From positions 186,001 to 250,000 of the forward strand of contig CAMBFI010000001.1 of NCBI GenBank assembly GCA_945865935.1: a stretch of DNA of 64,000 bases. The letters are read 5' to 3'. The notes under the pieces were generated by a model. It searched no databases and was not told where the DNA came from. It saw only the letters and a list, made by a program, of their open reading frames with translations. Positions within the stretch are counted from its first letter, which is position 1. Each line of letters begins with the position of its first letter. Source of the DNA: Bordetella parapertussis. Lineage in GTDB: Bacteria > Pseudomonadota > Gammaproteobacteria > Burkholderiales > Burkholderiaceae_B. The translations under genes and the position numbers were made by a program. This document shows, piece by piece, positions 25,291 through 33,518 of this stretch.

Positions 25291-26102
25291 CAAGTGACCT
25301 GTTTGCGGAGATAAGCCGAAATGACATCGATGATTGTGACCGAGGCGATCAGAATAATTAATACGGCGCACGTCTGGGCGTATTGAAAGCTGCGAATGAC
25401 TTCGTACAGGATCACGCCGATCCCGCCTGCGCCCACCATACCCACAACCGAAGCGGACCGAACATTAGATTCAAATCTATATAAACAGAAGGAAATCCAC
25501 ATCGGTAGAATTTGTGGAATGATTCCAAAAACGATCTCCGCTAGTCGCGAACCCCCTGCGGCGCGAATACCTTCGACAGGACGCGGATCAATGGTCTCAA
25601 CTGCTTCCGAAAATAGTTTCGTTAGCGTGCCCGTCGTGTGGACAAACAGCGCAAGGACCCCCGCGAAAGGTCCGAGGCCCACCGCGACGATAAAGAGTAA
25701 AGCGAACACCATTTCATTGACGGCACGTAAAGCGTCCATCAGGCGTCTTGCCGGTTGATAAATAACGGGACTCACCACGTTGGAGGCACACAAGAAACCT
25801 AAAGGAATCGATGCCGCGATCGCTAAGAGCGTGCCCCACAGCGCGATGTGGATCGTGACGATCATCTCTTTAATATAGATGCGCCAATCCATGAAATTTG
25901 GTGGGAAGAAGTCATTCGCAAGCGTGACAATATTCCCTGAATACTTAATCAAATCGAGGGGGCGAATTTCCGCCCCCTGCCAAGCCCAGCCCGCGATCAA
26001 GATCGCGATGGCCCAGCCTACGTAATAGGTCAGACCATGCCTACTGGACTCGGCGTGCGCTCGAATGCGTTCGAGCGCGTCGATTTGGTGGGTGGAACTC
26101 AT
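25290..26102 (-). CDS. phnE: Phosphonate ABC transporter permease
   Basis: A 270-residue inner-membrane permease with about six helices. The ATPase-contact loop is [32 protein letters not shown], the PhnE form of the EAA motif with central G. It imports phosphonates with PhnC and PhnD. The start overlaps the phnD stop by one base (TAATG), and its stop overlaps the next start in the same way, so translation is tightly coupled. Confidence 0.93.
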   Translation of the reverse strand: MSSTHQIDALERIRAHAESSRHGLTYYVGWAIAILIAGWAWQGAEIRPLDLIKYSGNIVTLANDFFPPNFMDWRIYIKEMIVTIHIALWGTLLAIAASIPLGFLCASNVVSPVIYQPARRLMDALRAVNEMVFALLFIVAVGLGPFAGVLALFVHTTGTLTKLFSEAVETIDPRPVEGIRAAGGSRLAEIVFGIIPQILPMWISFCLYRFESNVRSASVVGMVGAGGIGVILYEVIRSFQYAQTCAVLIILIASVTIIDVISAYLRKQVT

Positions 26103-27049
26103 TATTGAAGTTTTGCGAGAGCCTGATCAATTTCAGCAAGCTTGGCTGCTCGCTCGGCATCGCTCATGCCTGACGCATTTTCAAACTTCTTACGGTCTTT
26201 GAAGAGCTCTAACTGACGGATGGGCTTGAGCTGATCATTTGTAGAAGCACGGAACCCGCCGTAGTTATAGATATTCTTCAAGACCAGTTTTTCTGCCTCG
26301 TCTGTTTTTGCGTAGTTCAAGACGAATGTACGAACTTTCTCTTTGATGGCAGGATCAAGGTCTTTGCGCCAGACAAACGGATCGCTAGGAATGAGCGGGC
26401 TCTTCCAGATGATACGCAGCTGGTTATACAAGTCAGGACGCGTGGTCTGTAAACGGCCCATATCTTCCGTGTTGTTTGTCGCCACATCGAGTTGCTTCGC
26501 GAGTACGGCTTGGATATTGTTACCGTGGCTACCACTGCGCACTGTCTTGAATACCGCGCGTGGGTCGACTTTTCTCTCGGCGAACACGTAGTAGCTTGGA
26601 ACTAGGAATCCTGAGGTGGAGTTAGGATCGCCGATTCCGAAGTTGATTGCCTTCGCATTTTTGAAGACATCGTCTAGGTTCTTGTAGGGCGAGTCTTTAT
26701 GGGTAATGAGCAGCGCTTCGTAGCCGAAACTTCCGTCTGCATACATGAGTTGTGCGAAGATCTCACCGTTGGCTCGGTCAACTGCTTCCATGGCGGCTTT
26801 GTTGCCATACCAGGCGACCTGGATTTTGTTGAAGCGCATGGCTTCGATCACGCCAGCGTAGTCTGTTGCGTAAAAGGATTTAACCTTTAACCCGGTCTTT
26901 TTTTCCATATCCTTAAAGAAAGGTTCCCACTTTTCTCGCAGAGCCGAAGCTGAGTCAGTAGCGATAATGCCAAATGAGATTTCTTGTGCAAAGGTCACGG
27001 CACTGCTCAAGGCGAGACAGGCGCTCAGTAATAAATGCTTAATTTTCAT
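26102..27049 (-). CDS. phnD: Phosphonate ABC transporter, periplasmic binding protein
   Basis: A 315-residue binding protein with signal peptide ([22 protein letters not shown]). PhnD features include [48 protein letters not shown] and [18 protein letters not shown], the last forming part of the phosphonate site. The start ATG at 27049 has GGAGAG 6 nt upstream. It lies 21 nt after phnC, and phnE follows with a one-base overlap. Confidence 0.93.
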   Translation of the reverse strand: MKIKHLLLSACLALSSAVTFAQEISFGIIATDSASALREKWEPFFKDMEKKTGLKVKSFYATDYAGVIEAMRFNKIQVAWYGNKAAMEAVDRANGEIFAQLMYADGSFGYEALLITHKDSPYKNLDDVFKNAKAINFGIGDPNSTSGFLVPSYYVFAERKVDPRAVFKTVRSGSHGNNIQAVLAKQLDVATNNTEDMGRLQTTRPDLYNQLRIIWKSPLIPSDPFVWRKDLDPAIKEKVRTFVLNYAKTDEAEKLVLKNIYNYGGFRASTNDQLKPIRQLELFKDRKKFENASGMSDAERAAKLAEIDQALAKLQ

Positions 27050-27070
27050 ATTTCTCTCCGGTTAAATGAT

Positions 27071-27958
27071 CTAGGCGCTAACAAATGAAATATCTTTCGT
27101 GTGGGTGTGCCGTGGTGCTGGGACCTCTTCGGTCAAGAGCTCTTGCGCGTCGGCACCGTACAACTGCTTCAGGCGTTGTTCGCTCAGGTCTGCGATGGGA
27201 CCGTCATAGACCAGTCGTCCGCGGCTCATGCCCAGGGCTCGCTGGCAGTATGTTCTTGCAATAGAAATTTGATGCAAGCTCACCACAAGCGTCATGCCTA
27301 GCTCTTTGGTGAGCCCAAAAAGCACATCCATCACCTTGCTTGCAGACTCTGGGTCTAGGGAGGCGACGGGTTCGTCAGCCAGCAATACCTTTGCGCCTTT
27401 CAGGAGCGCTCGGGCAACCGCCACACGCTGTTGCTGACCACCAGACAGCGTTGAGGCGCGTTGATACGCTTGCGGACCGAGTCCAACCATATCGAGACAT
27501 TCCAATGCCTTGGCACGTTCCGCCTCTGAGAAGCGCCGCCACAGCACATCGAAGGTACTTTTATTATGTAAGCAGCCAACTAATACGTTGGTTAACACAT
27601 CGAGCTGCCCAACAAGATTGAATTGCTGAAAAATGACGCCTGTTAATTCGCGGACCTCAGAGATCTCGGAGCTAACGCGATCGTTTTGAAGCGCAAGTTT
27701 TGACCCAATGCGGATGTCGCCACTGCCAGTATCCATGCGCGACAGCCCGCATAGCATGCGAATCAGGGTGGATTTTCCTGAGCCCGAAGCGCCCAACAGT
27801 GCAACGCATTCTCCGGCCGCTATTGAAAACGACACACTATCGAGCGCCTTAAAGTGGCTTTGTTGTCCCTTCGATAGTGCAGGAAACGTCTTGGAGACGT
27901 TCTGTGCAGCAATCATTGGCGCTTCACAGAGCGGCAGTGTTGAGGATGTCGAATTCAT
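27071..27958 (-). CDS. phnC: Phosphonate ABC transporter ATPase
   Basis: A 295-residue cytoplasmic ABC ATPase with Walker A GASGSGKST, Q-loop VIFQQFNLVGQ, signature LSGGQQQR and Walker B VLLADEPVASLDPES. The order and spacing with phnD and phnE identify it as PhnC. It is the first gene of the seven-gene phosphonate operon. The 64-nt gap to the PlcP-like gene upstream on the same strand shows no clear terminator or Pho box, so read-through from the lipid genes is possible. The C-terminal about 35 residues extend beyond the usual ATPase core. Confidence 0.92.
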   Translation of the reverse strand: MNSTSSTLPLCEAPMIAAQNVSKTFPALSKGQQSHFKALDSVSFSIAAGECVALLGASGSGKSTLIRMLCGLSRMDTGSGDIRIGSKLALQNDRVSSEISEVRELTGVIFQQFNLVGQLDVLTNVLVGCLHNKSTFDVLWRRFSEAERAKALECLDMVGLGPQAYQRASTLSGGQQQRVAVARALLKGAKVLLADEPVASLDPESASKVMDVLFGLTKELGMTLVVSLHQISIARTYCQRALGMSRGRLVYDGPIADLSEQRLKQLYGADAQELLTEEVPAPRHTHTKDISFVSA

Positions 27959-28022
27959 ATATTCGACTGTAAAGAGCGATTATTACAAGTCGATGAATGC
28001 GGGGAATTATTTTGTACCGTAT

Positions 28023-28838
28023 CTAAGTTGCAACGAGGGGGTCTGCTACTTCATCCTGCTGCGCGGCGCTACGATACGGCCAGTGAATGACCTTTAGCTC
28101 TCCGCTGTAGGTCTCTACGATGGCAGAGAGACTTTCCACCCAGTCACCATCGTTACAGTAAAGAATCCCATTGATTTCGCGAATCTCGGGTCTATGGATA
28201 TGACCGCAGAGCACGCCATCGTAGCCACGGCGCCTAGCTTCGTCCGTCACGACGGTTTCGAATTCGGTAATAAAAGCGACAGCATTTTTTACTTTGTGCT
28301 TTAAGTACTGAGACAAAGACCAGTAAGACAGCCCAAGTTTATGGCGGGCGTGATTGAATGAATTGTTGAGTCTTAAGATCAAGGAGTAGAGTGAGTCCCC
28401 CAAATACGCTAACCACTTTGCATGCTGGATGATCCCGTCAAAGAGGTCGCCATGGGTGATCCACAGACGTCTTCCATCCAGCAGCTCGTGTGTGGTCTCA
28501 TCAAGAATTTCGATGTCTCCGAAAGCCATGCCCAGAAACTGCCGAAGTACTTCGTCATGATTGCCAGCAATATAGGTAACGTGAGTCCCTTTTCTTGATT
28601 TGCGGAGAATTTTTTGTACGACATCATTATGGCTTTGGCGCCAGTACCACCCTTTCTTTAGTTGCCAGCCGTCAATGATATCGCCCACCAGGTACAGTTT
28701 GTCGGATTCGTTCCACTTTAAAAAATCGAGTAGATACTCCGCCTTGCATCCGGGCGTGCCGAGATGAATGTCTGAAATCCAAATGGCACGATACTTTTCT
28801 GGACACTGTGCTGGAATGAAATATTCGGGAGGCGCCAT
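28023..28838 (-). CDS. plcP: PlcP-like metallophosphoesterase (phospholipase C of lipid remodelling)
   Basis: A 271-residue calcineurin-type phosphoesterase of the UDP-2,3-diacylglucosamine hydrolase superfamily. All metal motifs are present: SDIHLGTPGC, GDIIDGW, GNHDE, THGDLFD and GHIHRP. In alpha- and marine proteobacteria the PlcP members of this group remove the head group from phospholipids under phosphate starvation. That yields diacylglycerol for a glycosyltransferase encoded next door. The same pairing occurs here with the GT4 gene 22 nt upstream. An LpxH-like role is the alternative. The start ATG at 28838 is preferred because a longer form would overlap the GT4 stop. Confidence 0.78.
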   Translation of the reverse strand: MAPPEYFIPAQCPEKYRAIWISDIHLGTPGCKAEYLLDFLKWNESDKLYLVGDIIDGWQLKKGWYWRQSHNDVVQKILRKSRKGTHVTYIAGNHDEVLRQFLGMAFGDIEILDETTHELLDGRRLWITHGDLFDGIIQHAKWLAYLGDSLYSLILRLNNSFNHARHKLGLSYWSLSQYLKHKVKNAVAFITEFETVVTDEARRRGYDGVLCGHIHRPEIREINGILYCNDGDWVESLSAIVETYSGELKVIHWPYRSAAQQDEVADPLVAT

Positions 28839-28860
28839 AAGAATCGGTATCCTGAGTCGA

Positions 28861-30057
28861 CTAATACGTTTTAGAACTGTTAATTGCAACCAGAGAGCGA
28901 AAAATTTCTTCTGTGCGAGACAAAATGATGCTCCAGCTGTTATTCAACGCTGTCTGTCTGGCTTGTCTGCGCATCTCTTCGCGACCCGCCGCATCCTGTG
29001 CAACCGCTTGCGTGGCAGCAATAAAGCCGCTTTCATCATTGGGGGGCAGAAGCAGTCCGTTTCGCTGACTGACAATGAGTTGTCCAGCGGCCGCATGATC
29101 GTAGGCGACCACGCACAGTCCGCTCGCCATGGCTTCGAGCGTGACGTTGCCGAAAGTTTCTGTCAAACTGGGGAACACAAACAGATCCGCGCTCGCATAA
29201 TGCTCAGCGAGATCTTGTCCGCGTTTTGTTCCGGCAAAGATGCCGTCGGGGCACAAGCGTTGTAATGTTGTGGTCTCGGGGCCATCGCCTACAAACACGA
29301 GCTTGACATCGGCGCCAGACTGCTTGAGGCGATCGTAAGCATTGACCACTACGCCAAGATTCTTTTCGACGGCGAGTCGGCCGACAGAGAGAAGGATGAT
29401 CGTTGTGGCGGTCGCACCCCAAGACTCGCGTAAACGAAGACTTCGATGACTCGGTGAAAACTTTTCTGTGTCGACACCTCGCGGTACAACGATCAGTCTT
29501 TCAAAGCCGCCCGACACGAGCTCATCTTTTAAGCGCTGCGTGGGCACCATAGTGCACCGCGCAGCGTTATGAAACTTGCGTAGATACGAGACGATGGTAC
29601 TTTTCAACCAGCCTAAGCCATACAACTGACTGTAGGCGTGAAAGTTGGTTCTGAAGTCTGAACTGACAGGAATACCAAGTTTATGTGCTGCGCGAGCGGC
29701 TGACCAACCCAGGGGCCCTTGTGTTGCGATGTGCACAAGGTCTGGGCGCCTGGCAGTCCATAGTTTACGTAGGCTACCGAGGGCCGGAAGCCCCATGCGC
29801 AGTTGTTTGTACATTGGAATTGGAGCGCCGCGCACGAGTAGCTCACCGGGTTGTGCAGTGTGCGCAGGCTCTTCTTGGTGGCGGGGTCTAATAAGTGTGA
29901 TTTCGTGCCCGCGTTCGCGTAAGCCCGTCACGATGATCGAAACTGTATGTGCAACACCGTTAATGTCTGGGGGGTAAGTCTCTGTCACCACAGCGACGCG
30001 TAGGCTGGGCTTGTCTGGAACAATGCGCTCTACTTCTATCGAAAGCGGTTCTTTCAT
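28861..30057 (-). CDS. GT4 glycosyltransferase, Agt-like (diacylglycerol glycosyltransferase)
   Basis: A 398-residue GT-B enzyme of family 4. The acceptor side has VAVVTETYPPDINGVAHTV and ATQGPLGWSAARAAHKLGIPVSSDFRTNFHAYS. The donor side has VGRLAVEKNL and the E-x7-E motif ETFGNVTLE. The N-terminus matches the group that includes MgtA and Agt, which glycosylate diacylglycerol or phosphatidyl-type lipids. Together with PlcP this would turn phospholipid into glycolipid; that is inference from the pairing. The start is ATG 30057. A Pho-box-like repeat lies 45 nt upstream on the same strand. Confidence 0.8.
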   Translation of the reverse strand: MKEPLSIEVERIVPDKPSLRVAVVTETYPPDINGVAHTVSIIVTGLRERGHEITLIRPRHQEEPAHTAQPGELLVRGAPIPMYKQLRMGLPALGSLRKLWTARRPDLVHIATQGPLGWSAARAAHKLGIPVSSDFRTNFHAYSQLYGLGWLKSTIVSYLRKFHNAARCTMVPTQRLKDELVSGGFERLIVVPRGVDTEKFSPSHRSLRLRESWGATATTIILLSVGRLAVEKNLGVVVNAYDRLKQSGADVKLVFVGDGPETTTLQRLCPDGIFAGTKRGQDLAEHYASADLFVFPSLTETFGNVTLEAMASGLCVVAYDHAAAGQLIVSQRNGLLLPPNDESGFIAATQAVAQDAAGREEMRRQARQTALNNSWSIILSRTEEIFRSLVAINSSKTY

Positions 30058-30101
30058 TGCTGACCAATCTAGATAGGATGGTTGCAATTTACCTACGCAA
30101 T

Positions 30102-30119
30102 ATAACGATTCGATGACAA
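30102..30119 (-). promoter_or_regulatory. Pho-box-like repeat upstream of the GT4/PlcP operon
   Basis: On the minus strand TTGTCAT, CGAA, TCGTTAT is spaced 7-4-7. The first half matches the PhoB half-site at 6 of 7 positions, the second at 4 of 7. It sits 45 nt before the ATG at 30057. Confidence 0.4.
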
Positions 30120-30153
30120 CGCAATATTGTGGTGACATTAAAAATTAATGCGT

Positions 30154-30171
30154 TTGTCACAAAAGTTTCAT
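30154..30171 (+). promoter_or_regulatory. Pho-box-like repeat upstream of the Mpo1-like gene
   Basis: TTGTCAC (30154-30160), AAAA, GTTTCAT (30165-30171) has the 7-4-7 spacing with about 5 of 7 matches per half. TGAAATAAT at 30190-30198 could be an extended -10. It serves the + strand, divergent from the other box at 30102. Confidence 0.42.
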
Positions 30172-30256
30172 CATCTCGTCGTGTTCATCTGAAATAATCG
30201 GCACAGCAGATCAAGCCTAGTACTCGGGCTATCTAATTTTGAACAAAGGACAAAAG

Positions 30257-30868
30257 ATGAAAGAGCTTCTGAAGACGTTAAGCGTACAGAGATGGGATGA
30301 TCATCGCTACTATCACCACAGCCGGATCAATCAAAGTCTTCACTTTGTCAGCGCTATGTCGTTTTTAGTATCCTATGTCCTGTTGTTTATTAACCCCGTC
30401 GCGGCCTCCTTTGTAGCCTGGTTGGTTGCCATGACGACACGGCAGTCAGGCCATTTTTTCTTTGAACCCAAGGGCTATGACCATGTCAATCAAGCAACAC
30501 ATGAACACAAGGAAGAGATAAAAGTTGGCTACAACTTGAACCGAAAAATTGTGTTGCTGTCTATCTGGGCGCTTATTCCGGTCGTCGCTTACTTTGCTCC
30601 CCAATATGTGACCTGGATGGTGCCTGAAGCCTATGAAGATACGTTCTTACGCTTAGTGGGAATGGCCTGGCTGATGCTTGGGGTAGTTGGTGTTGTGTTT
30701 CGTGTGGGACAACTCTGCATCATCGATAGTGGGCAAGCCGCTTTTGCGTGGGCAGTGAAGATCATTACGGATCCTTTTCACGACATTAAGTTGTACTACC
30801 GCTCGCCACTCTATCTGTTACGTGGCGAGCTGATTGACCCGATGCCTCACATCAATCATTCGAAATAA
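30257..30868 (+). CDS. Mpo1-like (DUF962-type) membrane protein
   Basis: A 203-residue membrane protein with about four to five hydrophobic segments. The pattern H-x3-IN-x3-H (HHSRINQSLHFVSA) followed by GHFFFEPKGYDH resembles the Mpo1/YGL010W family. In yeast that family acts as an iron-dependent dioxygenase on 2-hydroxy fatty acids; the likeness is partial, so this is tentative. The many His residues (YYHHSR, GHFFFE, NQATHEHKEE) fit a metal site at the membrane. The start ATG at 30257 has AAGGA 7 nt upstream. It lies among lipid genes, is divergent from GT4, and ends 3 nt before the convergent aminotransferase stop. Confidence 0.5.
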   Translation: MKELLKTLSVQRWDDHRYYHHSRINQSLHFVSAMSFLVSYVLLFINPVAASFVAWLVAMTTRQSGHFFFEPKGYDHVNQATHEHKEEIKVGYNLNRKIVLLSIWALIPVVAYFAPQYVTWMVPEAYEDTFLRLVGMAWLMLGVVGVVFRVGQLCIIDSGQAAFAWAVKIITDPFHDIKLYYRSPLYLLRGELIDPMPHINHSK

Positions 30869-30871
30869 GCT

Positions 30872-32563
30872 TTAATTTTTTGAAAACGTATGTGTGATCA
30901 ATTCCCTCAGTAATTGGCGCTGAATGGTCCGATTTGTTTGGCCATTCGGCGTCCACCACCAAGCGTCTCCATGCATTTTCTGAGCGGCTCGCACAAAACG
31001 CGTCACGAACGACTCAAAATCATCGTCGCTAAAATTCAAACTAAAAATCATCCTTCCTGTGCCTACCCAGCTCAGCGCAATTCCTTCGCGCCGAAGGTAG
31101 AACTGAAGCATCCAGTTGTAGCGGCCGGGACACGTGTAGAGAACAGTCCATACGGTCGACATCGCCTCGACACGTACTGGCAGTTGGGCCGTCGACAGGC
31201 GATCGTTCAGCGTCTGGGCCCGGCGAGCCCACGTCTGGTCCAAACTTTCGTACAGCGCAAGCGCTGGCTCGGTTTCAATTCGGCGGAGAAAAGCGTTCAT
31301 CGCTCCCATGACATAGGGATGCGCGTTGAAAGTGCCTCGGGCAAAACAAAGATCAGCCGGTTTTGTGTCCTTGTAGCGCTTCATCAGAGAATGCGGACCG
31401 CACACTACGCCAATCGGAAGGCCGCCTCCCAATGTTTTTCCATAGGTGACGAGATCTGCGTCGATCCCAAAGTACTCTTGTGCACCACCACGAGCAAGCC
31501 TGAAGCCAAGAAACACTTCGTCCAGAATCAGCACGATTCCGCGCTCAGTGCACACGGCACGCAGCTCTTGCAGCCACTGTGTGTAGGCCGCTCTGTCGAA
31601 ATGGGCACGACGACTACCGCTGAGCAGAGTAGAGTCCGTGGGCGCACTTTGGTTGGGGTGCATGGCTTGAATGGGGTTCACCAACACGCAAGCAATATCT
31701 TTTCTATTGCGCAGCACACGCAAGGTATTGGCATGCATCTCTCTAAGCGTGAGCGTATGGGGCGATGGGGGCATCGGATTGCCCGGTCCTGGCTGAACAT
31801 CGTCCCACCAGCCGTGATAAGCGGCGGTAAAACGTACGATTTTGTTTTTCCCAGTGCTATAGCGAGCGACGCGAACGGCCTGCATGACGGCCTCGGTACC
31901 CGACATGTGAAACGAAATCTCTTCCTTGCCGGAGATTTTGCGCAATCGTTCTGCGTTGTCGAGCACGCACGGGTGGTAGGAGCCCAACACGGGGCCCAAA
32001 TCTCGCACCAGCTCGACTGCATCGTCGATGCACGCCTTATAGAAGTCTTGGCCGAAGAGGTTGACGCCGTAGGAACCTGTGACATCGATAAATTGCTTGT
32101 CGTCAAGATCAGTCAGGTGCACCCCTTCGCTCGCGCGCCAGAAGCTGCCGAGCGCGACATGCTCTTGAAGGTAGGCACGAAACTGAAAGGGCACGCGGTA
32201 CTGACTGATCAGCTGGAGATCAGAGATCAGCGGTTTGATTTGTGCGCTGAGGGCAAGTGTCTTGGGGGAGTTCTCTTTAAGATCGCTGGCGAGCGCCAGC
32301 AAGGCCGAATGTCTGCGCTGTGCGATGTCTTTCGGGGCCTCATCGCAGGCAAACCAGTGATCCCCAGAGTAGGAATAGCTTGGAATCCGGGAAGTGATGC
32401 GCTTTGCCCATCTCAGGTGACCTCCAAGAGAGGGAGACTTTGCAAGAGACAGCTGAAGTCGTTGCCAAACCTTCTTGACCACAACCCAGAGCACAACGAG
32501 CGCGACGATGTATTGAGCGATTTGCAATGTATCAAAGGAATGTTCGTTCATGGAGCCTCGCAT
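30872..32563 (-). CDS. Membrane-anchored class III aminotransferase (GSA-aminomutase-like)
   Basis: A 563-residue PLP enzyme. Residues 14-32 form a hydrophobic helix (IAQYIVALVVLWVVVKKVW), unusual for this family. The catalytic part has SGTEAVMQAVRVARYSTGKNK, LDEVFLGFR (Asp348 to the PLP ring) and TYGKTLGGG, with Lys376 as the Schiff-base residue. The closest known shape is glutamate-1-semialdehyde 2,1-aminomutase, but the about 120-residue N-terminal extension and membrane anchor argue against haem synthesis. It is divergent, 34 nt apart, from phosphatidylserine decarboxylase and LplT genes, so amino-group chemistry on a lipid head group is a reasonable guess. The start ATG at 32563 has AAGGA 8 nt upstream. 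Confidence 0.75.
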   Translation of the reverse strand: MRGSMNEHSFDTLQIAQYIVALVVLWVVVKKVWQRLQLSLAKSPSLGGHLRWAKRITSRIPSYSYSGDHWFACDEAPKDIAQRRHSALLALASDLKENSPKTLALSAQIKPLISDLQLISQYRVPFQFRAYLQEHVALGSFWRASEGVHLTDLDDKQFIDVTGSYGVNLFGQDFYKACIDDAVELVRDLGPVLGSYHPCVLDNAERLRKISGKEEISFHMSGTEAVMQAVRVARYSTGKNKIVRFTAAYHGWWDDVQPGPGNPMPPSPHTLTLREMHANTLRVLRNRKDIACVLVNPIQAMHPNQSAPTDSTLLSGSRRAHFDRAAYTQWLQELRAVCTERGIVLILDEVFLGFRLARGGAQEYFGIDADLVTYGKTLGGGLPIGVVCGPHSLMKRYKDTKPADLCFARGTFNAHPYVMGAMNAFLRRIETEPALALYESLDQTWARRAQTLNDRLSTAQLPVRVEAMSTVWTVLYTCPGRYNWMLQFYLRREGIALSWVGTGRMIFSLNFSDDDFESFVTRFVRAAQKMHGDAWWWTPNGQTNRTIQRQLLRELITHTFSKN

Positions 32564-32597
32564 TGAAAGTTCCTTTTTATGAAAATTGGATGACTAA

Positions 32598-33518
32598 ATG
32601 ATGACTTTTAGAAAACAAGTTAGAAACATTGTTCTCAATGAAGATATCAACTTCCTTTTGACCAACCGCATTCCCCGAAAAGCCGTGACACACTTTATGG
32701 GTTGGTTCAGCAAGTTACGGATACGTTGGGTATCCGACTCGTCGATTGCCGTCTGGCGTTTGTTTACGGACTTAGATTTGTCCGATGCGAAAAAGCAACA
32801 GTTCGATAGCTTGCATGATTGCTTTACGAGAGAACTTCGCGAGGGGGCTCGCGCGGTGGATATGCGTCCCGAAGTCTTTGTGAGCCCTTCTGACGCCATC
32901 GTGGGGGAGTGCGGTCACGTCGTTGCCGGTCAGTTATTTCAAGCCAAGGGGTTCCCTTACGCCATTAAAGACCTCTTGGGTAGCGCTGTGGACGCGAGCG
33001 CTTGGGAGGATGGGTGTTACGTCACCTTAAGACTGACCTCAGCGATGTATCACCGCTTTCATGCGCCGTACAACGCGGTGATGCGCAAGATCGTGTATAT
33101 GTCCGGAGACACTTGGAATGTCAATCCGATTGCGCTCAAGCGCGTAGAGAAGTTGTTTTGTAAAAATGAGCGAGCGATGATTGCCTTAGAGGTCGGCACC
33201 CATCGATACCCCGTCGCCTTGGTTCCCGTAGCGGCGATTCTAGTCGCCAGCATTCGCTTGCACGCGATTGACACGCTTTTCAGCGCACGTTATCGCGGCG
33301 AAACAACAATCAACTGCGAACATAGTGTCGAGAAAGGCCAAGAGCTCGGGTGGTTTGAGCATGGCTCAACGATTATCGTGTTCGCGCCGAAGGGATTTTC
33401 GCTCCATCCAGACATTCAGTCTGGCGCTCGGATACGAATGGGGCAGGCCCTCATGACTATGCCGTGCGCGAGTGTGTCCAACGACGAGGATGTCGCCCAA
33501 CCCAGCGAGGTGTCGTGA
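32598..33518 (+). CDS. psd: Phosphatidylserine decarboxylase proenzyme
   Basis: A 306-residue decarboxylase precursor. Key blocks are MYHRFHAPYNAVM (catalytic His region), the VALVPVAAILVASI strand and the self-cleavage site EHGST, where Ser257 would become the pyruvoyl group. The usual site is LGST, so the residue before GST differs (His). It normally converts phosphatidylserine to phosphatidylethanolamine on the inner membrane. It could be a second, specialised copy, since it is embedded in lipid-remodelling genes and coupled to LplT by TGATG. Whether a housekeeping copy exists cannot be seen here. Confidence 0.87.
   Translation: MMTFRKQVRNIVLNEDINFLLTNRIPRKAVTHFMGWFSKLRIRWVSDSSIAVWRLFTDLDLSDAKKQQFDSLHDCFTRELREGARAVDMRPEVFVSPSDAIVGECGHVVAGQLFQAKGFPYAIKDLLGSAVDASAWEDGCYVTLRLTSAMYHRFHAPYNAVMRKIVYMSGDTWNVNPIALKRVEKLFCKNERAMIALEVGTHRYPVALVPVAAILVASIRLHAIDTLFSARYRGETTINCEHSVEKGQELGWFEHGSTIIVFAPKGFSLHPDIQSGARIRMGQALMTMPCASVSNDEDVAQPSEVS

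Noticed and set aside
27959-28022. Possible Pho box before phnC
   Set aside because: The best 7-4-7 match on the minus strand has fewer than half of the consensus positions, so I could not support it.
30914-32566. Uninterrupted 550-codon frame on the plus strand
   Set aside because: It lies exactly antisense to the aminotransferase, which has clear PLP motifs and a ribosome binding site. The plus-strand translation shows no domain and has a composition typical of a shadow frame.
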